The notes under the pieces were generated by a model. That model ran no database searches. It was not told the DNA's origin and saw only the letters and a list, made by a program, of their open reading frames with translations. A stretch of DNA of 64,000 bases from Setophaga petechia (Eukaryota > Chordata > Aves > Passeriformes > Parulidae): positions 30,622,557 to 30,686,556 of the forward strand of contig JANCRA010000008.1 in assembly GCA_024362935.1 (NCBI GenBank), read 5' to 3'. The stretch's first letter is position 1. The number at the start of each line of letters is the position of its first letter. Below are positions 42,001-57,000 of the stretch, in pieces. The position numbers and the translations under genes are program-made.

Positions 42001-45000
42001 AAAAATATACTGGCATCAACATATCTTTACAACAAAATATTAAAATAAAGTATTTGATTTCCTTATAGCTTCTATTAAGTGATTCCTTCCATTACTAGAT
42101 ATTTTCTTCCCCCATGTCATAATCTTTTGCATTTATATTCCCTATCTGAGTCGTTAACTGCTTTTTTCTCAAGACATAAAACCAGTCTGATCTGGTATAA
42201 CACTGCCAAATCTGTTTCACACAAATTCTGCCTGTCTCAGAGAGCGAGAGAGCGCACACCACGCATCCTCATTAACTAGAAAGATATGTAATTAAACAAG
42301 AAAGGGTTAAAGCCTATGTTAGCCTATTCTACTTTTCTATCTGTTACTTTTTAAAAAGCTTTCATATGTCTTCTTCCTTGTTTCTGAAAGCTAACCATTC
42401 CTTCTTCCTTTCAGGCAAGCTGACATTTGACAGCTTAACATAGCTGACAGGGTTACCCAACAGCTCACCCTCCCTATTCTCAATCCAATTAGACCTCTAA
42501 TCCTCCAGATGAAAGGCCCAACTACTCACGTTCCTCATGACAACGACAGCTATTGATTATTTGTCACTACAGCTAACACCTTCTCTGTCGAGGCCACTCT
42601 GACAGAAGCAAACCTACCAAATTAGACAGCACTTTATCTGCCCTGGAGGCCAAATGGCACAACAAGTAAAGGCTAATAAATGGTATAAAAATGAACAAAT
42701 CATAACATTATGACAGGTTGATCGTTGCCAGCAGCTTCACAGCTCAAGCTTGATGCTCTGTTAGACCTGTTCCTTCTCTTTTCTCTTCCACTCCTGCACC
42801 AACTTTGACTGAATTAAAGGCCAGAACAATTAAGGCATTTGACCAGCAAAGATAAGCTAGGATAGAAGTATCATCAAGGGACACGAATGTCAATAGCAGA
42901 CTACCGTTTGTCAATAAAAACATTCCAGAGATGCAAATGCTCATGACTCTGCTCTCCACTAGGCTGTACTGACTCCCTTTGTACAGGGCTCCTCGAAAAC
43001 CCAGGCAGACACTCCGGGAAAATTAACCCCAGAAAACCAAGCTTGAGCTGGGAAACACTGAGGCAAGGATCTGCACCACTGGAAAAGGGATCCCAATACC
43101 ATGCTAGATGACAGAGAGATGTTACAGTTGTTATTCCATTTAATATCTACACTTTTTTTTTTTTTTTGTAGCAGAGTGATAGAAATCAGGACTACATAAT
43201 TTGAATTAATAATTATAAATTTGCTCCAATTGTTTTTTCTAAGACAATATGCAGTATATAGTGAAACAGGACCTTACAAGGCACATCACTCTGAGGCAAA
43301 TTGAAACTATTTATTATTCTCAGGGTGGTACTATCCAAAACCAGTGAGATTGGAGGCACAGTCCCTAAACTGAGGCTGTTTGCTACAGCAAACAACAGAA
43401 GAGAATATTAAAAAAACCCCAAATAAAACACCACAACCAGAGAAATATTGTTAAAATCAGACGACCAAAAAAATAATGTGAGTAAAAATATGCAAATTAT
43501 TTAAACAGTTAAAAAGCAATTGATACTGCCTTGCCAAAATTAAATAACTGGTTTTTCAACTATGCTAAAAAGAGTATGTTTTTCAGCAAGGGATTCCTAT
43601 GCTTCTGGAAGTACTTAATGACAGAAAAATATCATTAAATCAATTTACATGAAAATTTAATTTAAAGTTTTAGTTAAAGACATAAAACATTAATATCTGC
43701 TGTTCTCCTTTAGCTGAGGAATGTGTTCTTGCTCAAAATACAGGTTGCAAAGATATAGGAAAATACTATGCAAGTGCAAGACGGTATTAATTTAAGAAAT
43801 CTAAACACTCTGAAAAGACAAATTCAGTTAAAAAAATCAAAATATGTAGTATTTTGTTTTAACTTTTTAGGCTTACAAAATATTTCTGGGGGTGAATATG
43901 TATTTATTAATAGTTTCAACCAGACATAGGTGATTTAGCACCTTACTTATGGGCAGTACAGCACAAAATATAGATATTTAAGTAAGTAGTTTGGCAAACA
44001 AATCCTTTATGACTATAGCCTGAAGAAAACTTGAACTTCAGGACATTTGGGTAAGTTGGCTCTCACAAAACTCAAGCAAACCTACAAATAAAATTTGAAA
44101 CAGTATATAACATTTCTATGAATAAATATTAATTATTACTATTCCACTCTAAAATGTACTCCAAACATAAGAAATCACTGCAGAGGAGACAAATATTGTC
44201 ATTTTCAAATACCATAGAGAAACATTTAGCAGATGCAGTTTTATTTACATTTTACACATTTCAAATAGCGCCTGCCTTTTCCAAAAGGAGACCAGTTCAG
44301 AATTCCTAATGCTGAGCTCCAGAGAAGCCCAGGCATAAATGAGACCTACAGAGGTGCAACTGGCCTGACCCAACCCTCCACCCCAGGGAAGATGGAGCAA
44401 ACTCTTCCCAAACTGCCACTCATGTATGGGCACCTATGCCTATGCTGGTGGCAGTGAGCACACAGTGTTCTCAGAAGCTGCTCAGGTTTTTCAGGATCAA
44501 AAACTCCTTTATTGTTTATATTACAAGCCTCCAACTTATCTCAGGTTGTAGTCACTGCTATCGTTTGTTCTTATTTAGCAGAGTCTCATTCCTTTTAACA
44601 CAGACCTTGATTAAATAGAAATGGAGCACATATTATTCTCCCAATTTGCTTTATTTTAAAAAAACCCAAAACACAACAATGTTGTGCTAGAGGATTAGGT
44701 GGTGCCAAATAGTGAAGAAAAATTACTGTTCTTAACACCTAATCTTAGCAAAATCTGTAAATGTCTTTAAGACATTTACACTAATGAACTAATGAACATT
44801 GACACATATCCTGTATAAAACTACAGAAGGATATTCTCAACACTATTCTCCAGATTCAAACAGTGAGAAATGGGGAATAACAATCTTCTGTATCCCTGTC
44901 TGCAAGAAGTGGAGAGAAAAGAGAAATTTAGACTTACTAGCCCAGAGAGCTGTGTATCTGTTATCACTTGGGACTTTTCTGCTGCAAGCCTTATTTATAC

Positions 45001-48000
45001 TTGGTTTATGATCACAATTCTTGATAAGTGAGAATCTTTTCCTCTATTACAACACAAAATCAGAAATGGTACACCATTGTATTTTTCAAGCTGTGTTCCA
45101 GATGTGCCTCCTTGAGAATCATACTGAACATCCCCTACACAAAGCAAGAACTAACCCACACATCTTCCCAATTACCTTAGATGCATTTATTCTTTCTTCT
45201 GTGTTTAGATTATGTTTACAACCTCACAATTAAAATAAAATCCTTGGATACTACAAAAATAAAAATTGGATACTACAACGATGGCTGCCAGTCAACAACT
45301 GCCTCAGGCAACTGGAGACCAACATTTCAAATGCATGTCAAAGGGAACACACCACACTCAGTCCATCCCTTTCCATGCAAATATACTCCACTACTGGGTA
45401 GACTATTGGGGTAAATACTCCACATATGCTCCTATTCCAAAACCTCTCCTTAAACATCCTCCATCCTCCTTCAGCTTTTACTTCTACTACTCTAAATGAG
45501 GGAAAATACCATTATGCTACTCCAACTGGAAGCAGATAGAACCATTTTGACTACAGTAGGCTATAGACCAAATCTGTCATATTTATAGAATAATTCATTT
45601 TAGCATCTCAGACAGCTTTATTTGTTTTCTTTCTCCAGCCAATCCTAAACACAGACAGTAACAGACGCTATGTTTTCTGGTTAGCCATGCAAAAACTCCT
45701 TTGATGTGTAAAATATCTGCAGGAAAGCAGCTATAGTCAGGGAGGTAGCCACAAATTGCAAGCAATTCTTTCAAACATGTTTTACCAGAGTAAGTTAGCT
45801 TAGTAACCAACTGCCACTAAAATAATTTAAAAATCAACTCTACAAGTGCCATTGACTATAGACATTCACACCATATTTATCAGTGAAATTTGTATACAAA
45901 CCAAGTTTGATCTTACAGTTAGTCTCACATTCTGATCTTGAACTTCAAGTCAAAAGAACACTTTGGCATGTGAAAATTTTTGCATAACCTTGTCTTAAAA
46001 TATGGTTTCATGCTAACATAAAACCAGTGAGAAATCAGATTCAGATGTCTTAGTATCTGCTGTGCAACTGAAACCTAACATGTAGAACAGTATTTCCACA
46101 GTTTTATCTTCTGCAGAGAAAAGAATTGGCTGGATTCTAATCCACATTTTGACAGTAGAGACAGACAATTGTTGGATACCATATGATTATAGCAGTTTAA
46201 CACTTAATAAGGAAACAATAATGTGCATGTTCTTGCCTTGTTGCAAGATGTGACAAAGTGTGCAAGCTGAAAATGCACTGCCTGAATATATGAGAATAGC
46301 ATATCAGTCTTGCAAAGTACTGCCCAAATTTCAATCTGAATCAAGACACAGCAGAGGCAAATGGAAGTATTAATGAAATCTAAATAACAGTCAAAAGAAT
46401 TAGGAGAGACATACAAGATCCTGAAAGAGAGTCACAGCAGCAATTTATCACATACAGAAAAACACCAATTTTAAAAGGGCTCCCATCCTTCCTGAACTCA
46501 AATAGGACGCTAAAATTCTTACCTATGGTTTTGAGAATATTTTTCATTAGGTCACTGTGATTTAGGAAATTCCAGTCTTGCAAAGTCTCTGTTTTATTGT
46601 TCATTCTCAGCAGTGACAGCACAACTTTCTTGGGCAGTGTACTGTGAATCAGATCTCTGTAACAATGTGAATTTTTCTTCTTAAACTTTTCCTGTAGCTA
46701 TTTTTAACCATTTCAATAGGGCTTGCAGCACAGATCAATGTAGTATCAACCAATAGCAAAAATAATTTTGGGACATGGGGCCTTGTGTTAAATAGGCAGA
46801 AAATTAATTGTTTTTTTGTAAAGTTCATTTTCTGTGAACTCACTGGCCAGTGAGCAGTTCTACAGCTGTGAAAAGGGCTCAGGGGAAGGCTGTGGATGGT
46901 ACCAACCCCTTGGTAGCTAGCACGGGTTATCTATAGTATAACACACACACCAATCACACACAAGGAACTACTCTGCCTTCCATCCTTGAGCAACTTCAGG
47001 CCACATTCACTAGAGAGAACTCATTGTTCAGGAAACCAAAGAAAACATTTGTATCATGGTTATTGTCTGTGGCTTAATTAATCACAAAGGAAACTACAGT
47101 CCCACATGCTAAAAAAAATCACCTCTTCTGGCAGGTAGGCAAACAGTCCTGTTTCACATCCTGGTGTGTTCAGATTTCTCACATTTAATCAAATTGAACG
47201 TTTACATGAAAATACCACAGAATGAAAGTAAAGCTCATTTACATTTCAGGAACCTACATGCATAGAATTAATATTATTTATTATGAGTTCTCAGTTAAGG
47301 GGGAACATCACAAAAGGTTATTGGCCTGAAGAAAACAAGAACATGAACTGGCCACCATTGTCTCTGACATGATCATTTATTTCCATTACACAGATTGGGA
47401 AAGAAAGTTAGAAGCACATGTGCTCTTTGATGCAGATCAAATAAAGACTTAAGAAAGATCTGAGAGACTACAGCTCCAGGAAATACATCTTGGAAAAGGT
47501 AATGAGAGAAAAATGTATAAACTGGCTCCCAGGCAAGTTAATTCAAGAGTTTTTAATACAAACACCTTTTATTTGCTCAAGAAATGGAAAAAAAATTTCG
47601 TTTTGCAGCCTCTTGGACTAACCTGACTGTACTCATTAGATAGGACTTGGGAATAAACTTTCATAAAATAAGTGAACTAAAGACTACCTTGTGTTTCCAA
47701 TATTCTACCATGTCTAATGTTTGCCACAGGCTGTCTTTTTTTATTTTGCTTTTACTGTTACTGCTGAGTATACAGGAACAATGTATACTCAGCAGTACAT
47801 TTTTTCTAGTTTAAAAAAAAAATCAAAGACTATTGAAATATATCCTTCTACTTTACACAGAACTCCTAACTGCATCCTGGATGTACTGTTATTTATCAAC
47901 AACCATGTTAGCAAATAAATAATAAAAGCTATACAATATTTAACGCTACTAAAGTCACATTTTCCCTCTGGGGTTGTATTAATCTTCCTGAAGCCAAAAT

Positions 48001-51000
48001 GAATATCCTCCTGACATTTAAGCATCCTGATAGATTATTTGAAGTGCATATTATTAGAAACCAACAAAAAAATTGCATTTTTTCTTCTATCCCTATGAAC
48101 ACAAAAGGTTGTGCCCAAAGTATTCAGAAAGATTCAGGTAGATTACTGCCCAAAAGGAGCAGATTGCTAATAAGTGAGCATCCCCTGTGAGAAATTTTGA
48201 AAGATGCAGGCCTGCTTTCCCCCCACACACCTTAAATTAAACTGGAATTACTCAATGAAAGATAAATGACAAAACATATACATGTATTTTGGGTATGCAG
48301 AAACATTTCCATTCACAGGTATCACACGTGGGTGTTTCAAAAAGTTGCAATTTAACACTAGAAGCAAATTGCTACAAATGCAAAATGCCTGCAACTGGAA
48401 ATGAATGCCTGTTGTTAAACTGTAATCCCAGTACTCAAATCCCCACAGCAGGTTTATTTCACAATAATATAAACTCTACAAACTTATATAATCTGTACCC
48501 ATATAATACTACAATTCCTCAGTGCAAAATCACTGACAAATTATGCTAATGATTCTACTTCTGTTGCAATCAGTCACAGTTTCAGTTCCCAGTAAATTAC
48601 ATCCGTGTTCAGGAAGTTACAACCACCCTCTGAAACCCCCATGGCAATCTTTGCAGGTGCACTCCTGCAATAATTTGTATCATTCTCTGGTGGGTTTGTA
48701 TTTTTAAGGGTTTTTATGTTTGACTGTTTTTAATTTAAATTTTATTAAGTTAATGACTTGACCTGCCCCTTTTTCTTATTTTTTTAAGGGGTGTGCACCC
48801 TTTCAAAATTGCTTGTGATATCTGTCCATTTGAAAAGAGAGACCAGAGAAGTGGAACAGAGTAAAATCCAAAAGGAAAAACACCAAATAACTTAATTTAC
48901 ATGGCCTTCTGCCTACAAAGACTGAATCACCTCCATCATAAGGCTGATAAAGACAGATACCATGAAAGATCACATCAAGACAATTGGAAAACGAGTTGCT
49001 AAAAAAATGTATGCCTTGGATGAGATTATTTTGTCACAATTACAATATTGACAATACAAAAACCTCCATCAGACAGATGCCTAAATGAAAGAATCAGCTA
49101 GTCAGTGTGCCCTAGAGTACCCAACTCACTTTAGGGTGAATGACTGCACCCTCAAGTGCATTACTTTTAAGTTATCTACATGAGTAGCTCATATGTAGAT
49201 GTCTGCAATGTAAATTTTTAGTTACATGATATTATTCTCAGCCCATCATCTCACACTGCATTGTACTATATTATTTTCCATTGAAAGAAGATATACTTGT
49301 TACATTTAAGCACACAGAAAGTTAAACTATCTCTTCATTCAAGCTAAAAATCTTTCTCAGACCGAAAGATGTATAAAACTTAAAAGCTGTAATACAAAGG
49401 ATGCCCATCACTAAACAGAGGACTAATCATTAAGAACATAATTATTAGCATGAAACACCCACTGATCAAAGGTTATCATTGCAATATATAACCACAGGTG
49501 TTTTTCAAAAAGCATTCATGTTTCTAATAGTAGAGCCAAAATTTCTGACCTTATCTTATTAATTTCAGGAACTTTCTGGAAAGAAAGGTGTCAGAATGCT
49601 TTGTCTTAGAAAGGTGACAAAGGCAGTAAGTGAATATCCAAAGCTTTACTTCTTGCAAATAGTCCAGAATGCCACTAGTGAAATCTGAGACAGAGAGATT
49701 ATAAGTATCTTCTGTTGAGATGAGAACAGATGCTGAGATGAGAACCTGACAGCTTTTCACCTAACTACTGCTTTGTAGGCATGGTCCAGCAACAAAAACC
49801 ATTCCAATGAAGCATGGCAAGACCAGGATGACACAGCATCTCTGAGTTCTGAGACATGAGTTTCCTCATTGACTGGTAAATACAGCCTGGTTATTAAAAC
49901 AACACTAGACAGATGTACCAAAATCATCAGATCATTTCTTACCTGTGTTGAAACCCTTGGAACAGAAAGAACACGTAAAAGCACTGGCCAGTCTGCCTAG
50001 GTATACTATCAGAAATAGTTTTTGTAGAGACTGTGAACTGCTTTTATATCAAGTGCAAAAATTTTGGTATTGCTTATTGACACCCAAATCAAAATAGAGC
50101 TATTTTGACAAACCATGGTTCTGAAAGATGTCTTCTAGGACATTTGTGAAACAAAGCAAAGGCACTTGGAGTGCACCCACAATACTGGGAGGAGATCAAC
50201 TACACAACTCCAAGTAACAAAGTAACTACTTCAGAAGGACTTAGAAAAAGGATTAAGGAACTATTGTTAAACTATCCATCAGAAAATGTTTTATACGACC
50301 ATATGGATAGTGCCAAAATCTTTACCTATAATTTCAGAAGAACTCTGTACTAACAACAAATAACAATTGGCATTTTGAAGGACTGGAAGAAATGCTTTTA
50401 CAGAATGAACTGCTCATGTAACAATAATGACGAACATGATGAAGCATAAAACTTGCAGAGAGGTGGATGTTAAGAATAAAACATAATGTAGAGCTGGTAT
50501 GTACACATGTGTATGCACACACACACTTACCCAGCACAGCCAGGTTTGCAACTCACATAGGCTGAGCCAGAAGCTAATTTTGCAAGTGCTAATGGCATGA
50601 TGTGTTACAGTTGTCCATTTAAGTCCTACCAACCAGAAAGCCATCCTAGAGAAGAAAAGCAACTGAATCTAATCCATTTTACTAAATTCTGATGATTTAT
50701 GACTGAATTCAGGTCAATGCCACATTTCTGAATACTTGTTCTATTACAGGGATTAAAAAACCCACAAGCAATTTTACTAAGACTGAAAGACATGAAGCAG
50801 CAGTTCTCTTACACTGAAATCTCCAGACAGAAAAATGGGGACAGTTTCACCTCATCCTGCAAAGAACAAAACCAAATGTTTTTATGATAACCAGGATTAC
50901 TAATGGGAGAGACACCATCTTGAATCCAAACACACAAATGAGGACATCCAGCTCTCTTCAGTTCACAACAGCTAAATCATTGCTTCTGTTTGGTGTTAGA

Positions 51001-54000
51001 AGAGCATTTTCTCAAACTCTTTGCCTCTGAGACAGTTCTGAGGTTCCCAAAGAAAGGCAGCAGAGACCATCTTTTGTGAAATCAGCTGCAAGACTGTTTC
51101 AGAGGAACAAGTGCAAAGGGACACATAAAGGCAGCCTGTAGAATGATGACCTAAGGAGTCTCAAATATTCTGGCAACAAAATCTAGCCCTCAGAATGTCT
51201 GTCTGCTGTGATCTCATGAGCAAGGTGTCCCAAAAGCCCTTCAAAGAGACAGCAAAGAACAGCAAAAGAAATCCTGGTACTTAGAGAGGAAGGTTCTGAC
51301 TCAGGAAACCTTCCTTAATTTTACCTCCATCTGCTTTAGCTAGCATCAGTGTAGAAAAAAGTGTCTTTTCTTTCCTACCTCTTCACTGGTTGCATGTAAA
51401 AGTCTGTAACAGCTTCTCTCCCCAAAGAAAAGGAAAATTAGGATGCAACACGAGTAAAATTTAGGAATCTGAATCTCCAAGCACTGACCCTCTAAATAGT
51501 TTGTACCTGTGACTACCAATCAATGGGGATTTATAAAGTCATGTCAGTCTGGTTTTGATGAAGCACAGGACAGCTACTGACTCACAAACTTGAGCACAAC
51601 AAAAACCATACAGTGGCCCTGGTAATATGTAATTCATGATTAACCAACAAGGACAAAACAACATTGAAAATGGGTGAAGTCACAGCATGTTTCTTTTTCT
51701 ATCTGAAAGTCAGCTGTACTGAGAAATCTTACTTTTGGAGAAAAAAAATTGGAATATAAACCAAAAGTATCAGCAAGATATAAGCAGAATGCAAAACATT
51801 ATTTAAACAGCCAAAATCACATGAAACATTAGGTTGTTTTGAATTTTAATTTTACATATTTTTCAGAAGACACTCCTGACAGAAATGTAGATCTAAAAAT
51901 GTTAATATGGAAAGACTACAGACAAAATTTCACACACATGAAATGCTAATTTTATAAGCTGACATCAATAGCAAGTAACTGCCCAGAAGACACAGAAGGG
52001 AATTTTAGAGGACAGCTAAGTGAGGCAAATAAAAAGCAGTAGCAAGGGCTGTTTCCTGACCATTTTTGCTGTGGAGTGCATCATATCTATCTAGCACCTT
52101 AAACAGTAAATGTGTGACTACATAAAATCTACTGCTAAAATCTTTATCTCATGCTGGTTTACCTTCCTTTTCATTTGCACTGTCAACTGAAAATCCACCT
52201 AAGATGGTCCAAGTATCCCATGTTACAATCTGCACTTTCAGGATTGAACCAAGGCATAAGGAAATGGAGGGCACATGCAGTTAGAGGATATTAGTCAAGG
52301 CAAAATCTCTCTTGCCTTGAATTCCAACAATACAAATATCCACAATATGAACATTCAGACAAAGATTTAGACAAGAATTTATATTATTTTTATATGCTAA
52401 AATTTATTTTAAAAATCTGGGGAAAACATAATTTGTAAAATGAAGTTTTTAATACGGTTAAAATGTTCGTGTGTCTACCACATCATAAAATCTGAATGCT
52501 TCTATGAATACCAGGCAAGTAAAGTATGTTACAGATATTTTTTAAGTCTCTGACATTGCTGCTTTTATGAAATTCCTATCTTTGAAACAACAACAACCAA
52601 GTAAACTGGTTGGTCCCTTAGAAATACAGAACTAATTCTGGAAACAAGGTTGTGATGATGACTGAATTATTTTCATCAAAGTGTAATGGTATGCAACCAA
52701 GCAGGTGAATTAGCCTATTTCAAGTCAACTACAACCTACAACATTTTATTCCCTTTAAGGGATGTAGTAACACAGACCACAAAGTCCCTGTGGACTTCTC
52801 TGCAAATGTACCTGGAGAATATCACCTTATTATAGTCTTCCCAAGATGGTTTTCTATCTAACTGCTCCTTACTGAATATCATGCCTATACTATAGCTGCC
52901 TTTACATAAACCTAATTAAAATAAAATTATTTAAAAATGCAGATTGTATTAAAACATCTGAAATATGTGAACGATTACAAACGGGTGACAAGATATGTAT
53001 GGAAATGGTTTGCTATGGAAGCCACGGCAGGTGCTCTAACTGGTACCAAAAGACAGTGACACTGACAAAAAAATGCTAATTTTTGAGCAGTTATGGTTTT
53101 AAGCATTCTATAAAAACTTAAATAGTAAATAAAAAGCTGTTTGTTTCAGTTTGAATTTCTTATCTTCTCTGTGGGGTCTTTTTCACAGTTTATGAGCTCA
53201 AATGTCTTGGTTAGCAGCCAAAGCCACTCCCCTTTTTCTTCCCTCCCCCATCAGCAGCCTGCTTAGTCTCCTATGGAGAGACTGTAGGTACTTCCTCCAG
53301 ACCTAACCACACTCAAAATTTCTTGCAGCTCTCAAGTTATACTTTCAATTGCCTTTTATTTTATTGTTGAATACTTCCTCTAGCACTTCTTCAGGGGGAC
53401 AATGTAACTGGACAGGAAAAACAGATGGTAATGAACTGATGGCCTTCTCCTGCACCACTGGCTGCTGGGTAAGGTAGAGAATTCAGGAGTTAAGTTAAGC
53501 CCAGTAAGAAGGATGTGGGAAAGATGATTTTAAGGTTTATTTTGGGTTTATTTCTCATTATGCTACTCTGATTTGACTGGTAATAAATTAAACCAATTCC
53601 CCCAGGTTGAGTCTGGTTCTGCCCATGACAGGAGCTGGTGAGGGATCTCTCCCTGCCCTTATCTCAGCCCATGAGCCCTTTGTTATATTTTCTCTTTGCT
53701 GTCCAGCTGAGGAGAGGAGGGATAGAGCAGCTTTGGTGGGTGCCTGGTGCCCAGCCAGGATCAGCCCACCTCCCAGCTGTGGTGAAAGCCCTGACTTCAC
53801 GAGGACTTCTCAGAAATTACCTTTTGTGCAGCAAGATGGAGAGCAGTCCTGCGGCTGCGATCCGCTCTGTTGACATCAGCTCCAGCCTTCAGCAACGCCT
53901 CTGCACAGTCCAGCCTGTCAGCCAGCACACAGTACATAAGGGGAGTTCTTCCAAACTGGTCCTCTTTATCTTTCAGCTCAGAGTTTCCTGAAAAAACCAA

Positions 54001-57000
54001 AACAAAGCACCAATTTAAACCAGTAAAGTATATCAGTATCGAGCTAAAAGCAGTACTTTTTAATTAAAAAGTCATCTTACTATAATATGAACAGTAGGTA
54101 TTTCATTAGAATATGACTGGGCTGAACAAAAAATGGAGTATGTGAAAAACTCAAAGTCATTATATTTTGTTCTACTTTTACTGACAGTTACAGAAGATTT
54201 CAAAATATATTTGCAGAAAAAAAGTACATTCAGAAAACATTAGTTCCATGAAAACACCTACCACCAGTAAGATTCTGCAGTGGCATAACTGTAAATAACT
54301 TTCAAATAGTTACATCAATCTCGGCTGCACAGATTAGTTTAAAAAATATCAACGGCATAGAAGCCAAATAGAGCTCCTGAAATCTGCAAACACTGTAGCT
54401 AAAACAAACTTTGAAGCCTACTCACAGTAATGTTTATTTTAAAAGCATAAACATCAATATTACATCAATTCCATCATTTACTTCAGGGTGCCTTACAATA
54501 TGGAAACTACTAAAATACTTCTCAAGCTTTACTGAATGGATAAGGTTAACAAGGCAGTAACCCGAGATCCTGTTAAAAAAGAGTCAAAACACTATTCCTA
54601 TTCACAGTCCAAAAAACCCTCCAAACAAAGCAATTTCACTATAAAGTTTCGTATTTCCATGATGTCACCTTTATAAAGGCAAGCACCTTTAACTTCATGG
54701 CCATCAAGTACCTCACACATCCAAACTCTCCAGATTTTCAATGGAGAACCATTGTCTACAGTTACCCAAGGAACATCGAATTTTACAGGCAAGTTAGTTT
54801 TGCTTTTTAATTATTCCTTTGTCTGCATGACTGTTGATGCCTCAAAAGTGCTCCAGCAGAGGCATGCTGCTTCTTTACAGAGCCTTTGCTCTCCCCCAGC
54901 ATATTATACTTATCTACATATCCAGTAATTTTACTCTTAATTATAATTTCTATTGATTCACCCAGAAGAAGAATCAAGGAGATTAAATATGAATCAAGGG
55001 GAATATAAAGAATTAAAATTCATTCCCTACCAATCAAGCCACTTAAAAAAAACACTGTCAAGTAGGATATTGCCAGTTAGAGAAATCATTTACTCACTCA
55101 CTCAGTACATTTTTTAGTTCCTTTAAAACTATAGAGTGATTACCATGTCAATCACATGATTCACTATGTAACACTTTTTTTTGCCTGGAAAGTGTGATTT
55201 GCATTGAGAACAGTCTTTTTGCTCTGCAAAAAAAGTTTAAGAACATTTCCAAACTTCTCTGTGATGCAGATACAGAAAAATTCTTTTTATTCTTCACCTG
55301 AGGCCTCATCTTCTCTGACTGCTACTTCACCTTGACAACCCATTCGTTTTACAACTAATCTTGATGCCACTAGCAGTTTACTAGAAACCAAAACAACAAA
55401 AAAACAACCCCCAAAAAGTCTTCTACTGGTGTCACCATCATATTTTCTGAAAAATCCCCTTGCCCAGAATTCTTCTCCTGGGAAGCTGAGAAGCCTCAAA
55501 AAAAAAGGAAAATAATATTATGTCATTTACTCCTCCTGTGTTTTGCTGCTTTGGAATGTGGTGTGGAGATTGTTTATCCAACAGGGTGGTTGTTCCATTG
55601 CTTTCATGTGAATTGTTTTAACTTAATGACCAATCACGGTCAGGCTGTGTTGGGACTCTGGAAGGAGTCACAAGTTTTTCATTACTATCTTTTAGCCTTC
55701 TGTATGCATCCTTTTTCTATAATAAATATATGATATAATATAGTATAATATAATATAATAATAATATAATATAATTATAATATAATATAATATAATATAT
55801 ATAATATAATATCCTTCTAAGAACATGAAGTCAGATTCATCTTTCCTTCCAGCCACAAGGAACCCAGAAAATACCACATATAGCTATATCTAGCTTTCTC
55901 AGGAACAGGCTGGTTTCTGAAGACCTTTTTGCATTTATAATACTCACCTTCACACTGCTGTTTAGCCTGCTTCTCTGCATACACTGTGGTCCCAAGCAGG
56001 ATTTAACATGTCACTGCTCCCAACCAACAAGCCAGATTCTCCAATTAACTATGTACATTCAGGTGCTCTTCCAGTATCAGTTCAACATGGTCACTTAGAC
56101 ATCACTAAACCACATTTCACTGCTAAGTATTAACATAACCTCAACAGTGTCTTCAATTGATTGAAGCTGATAGGACTTGAACAAATATATTAAGAGAAAT
56201 ACATAAATATTCATTACTTCCAATAAGACACAAGCACCTGGGCTTATGCTCAGGTAGTGTTGCTTCTTACATCAGCAGTGTTCAAAACCAGGACCTTTCT
56301 CTCAAATTCCAGTTCCTCTTCTGTTACAGAATGTTAGAGGATATATATATATATACACATATATATAAAAGATTTAGAGACTAACAACAAGCAAAAATGG
56401 CCTAAAGCTCAAATGCACCATAACTAAGTAGAACAACACATATCTATGTTCATTTTCAGTCCCCAAAAAGTGATGTAGCTGATGACAAGGAGTTTCCATG
56501 ACTGCATACAGTCTGAGGGAAAAATGAGCAAGAGCCTCAAAACTTGATGCCAGTAATTTGCCTGAAGCTTCTGCACTATTTTTGAAGGTAAAAAAAAAAA
56601 TCTTCAGCTAGCAGCAGGTTTTCTCCTGTTGTTTACCAGGGCTCTGTAAGGCCCTTAGAATGGTTAAAATCCTATGAGCATTTCCCTGAAAGGGTGTCTT
56701 TGTGCTCAGGCTAAGAGACAGCACAAGGTCTAGGAGCTACTATATCACCATCAGGTGCTAAGGGGAGATTGAGCTGATGAAAGTCACTAGCCACAACGCC
56801 TTGTGAACTTCACAGCTGCAGCAAATTACCATTTCTGCAATCAAGAAAGCACAGGTAGCCTTCAAAACATTTATATTTAGGTACATAGCATACCTAAAAT
56901 GTGCTTTGGCAAAAATAATTTCTCTTCACATACCTGCCTAATATAGAAATTTTAGATCCATTCCCTTCTAGAATAAAAGTCCTCAGCCCACCAGAATATG

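Larger units (their letters stand above)
27336..53820 (-). other. INVS: INVS intron 3 (about 26.5 kb)
   Basis: The largest intron. It is AT-rich and poor in recognisable transposons: only a degenerate LTR end near 31180 and an LTR fragment at 53385-53774. It holds short AT and CA runs (34406-34423, 32668-32682, 50513-50526), long homopolymers (A run at 40637, T run at 43153-43167), two inverted repeats (44756-44780 and 47759-47797) and an unassigned coding-like segment (46523-46691). No known gene or RNA was recognised in the rest. Confidence 0.8.
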
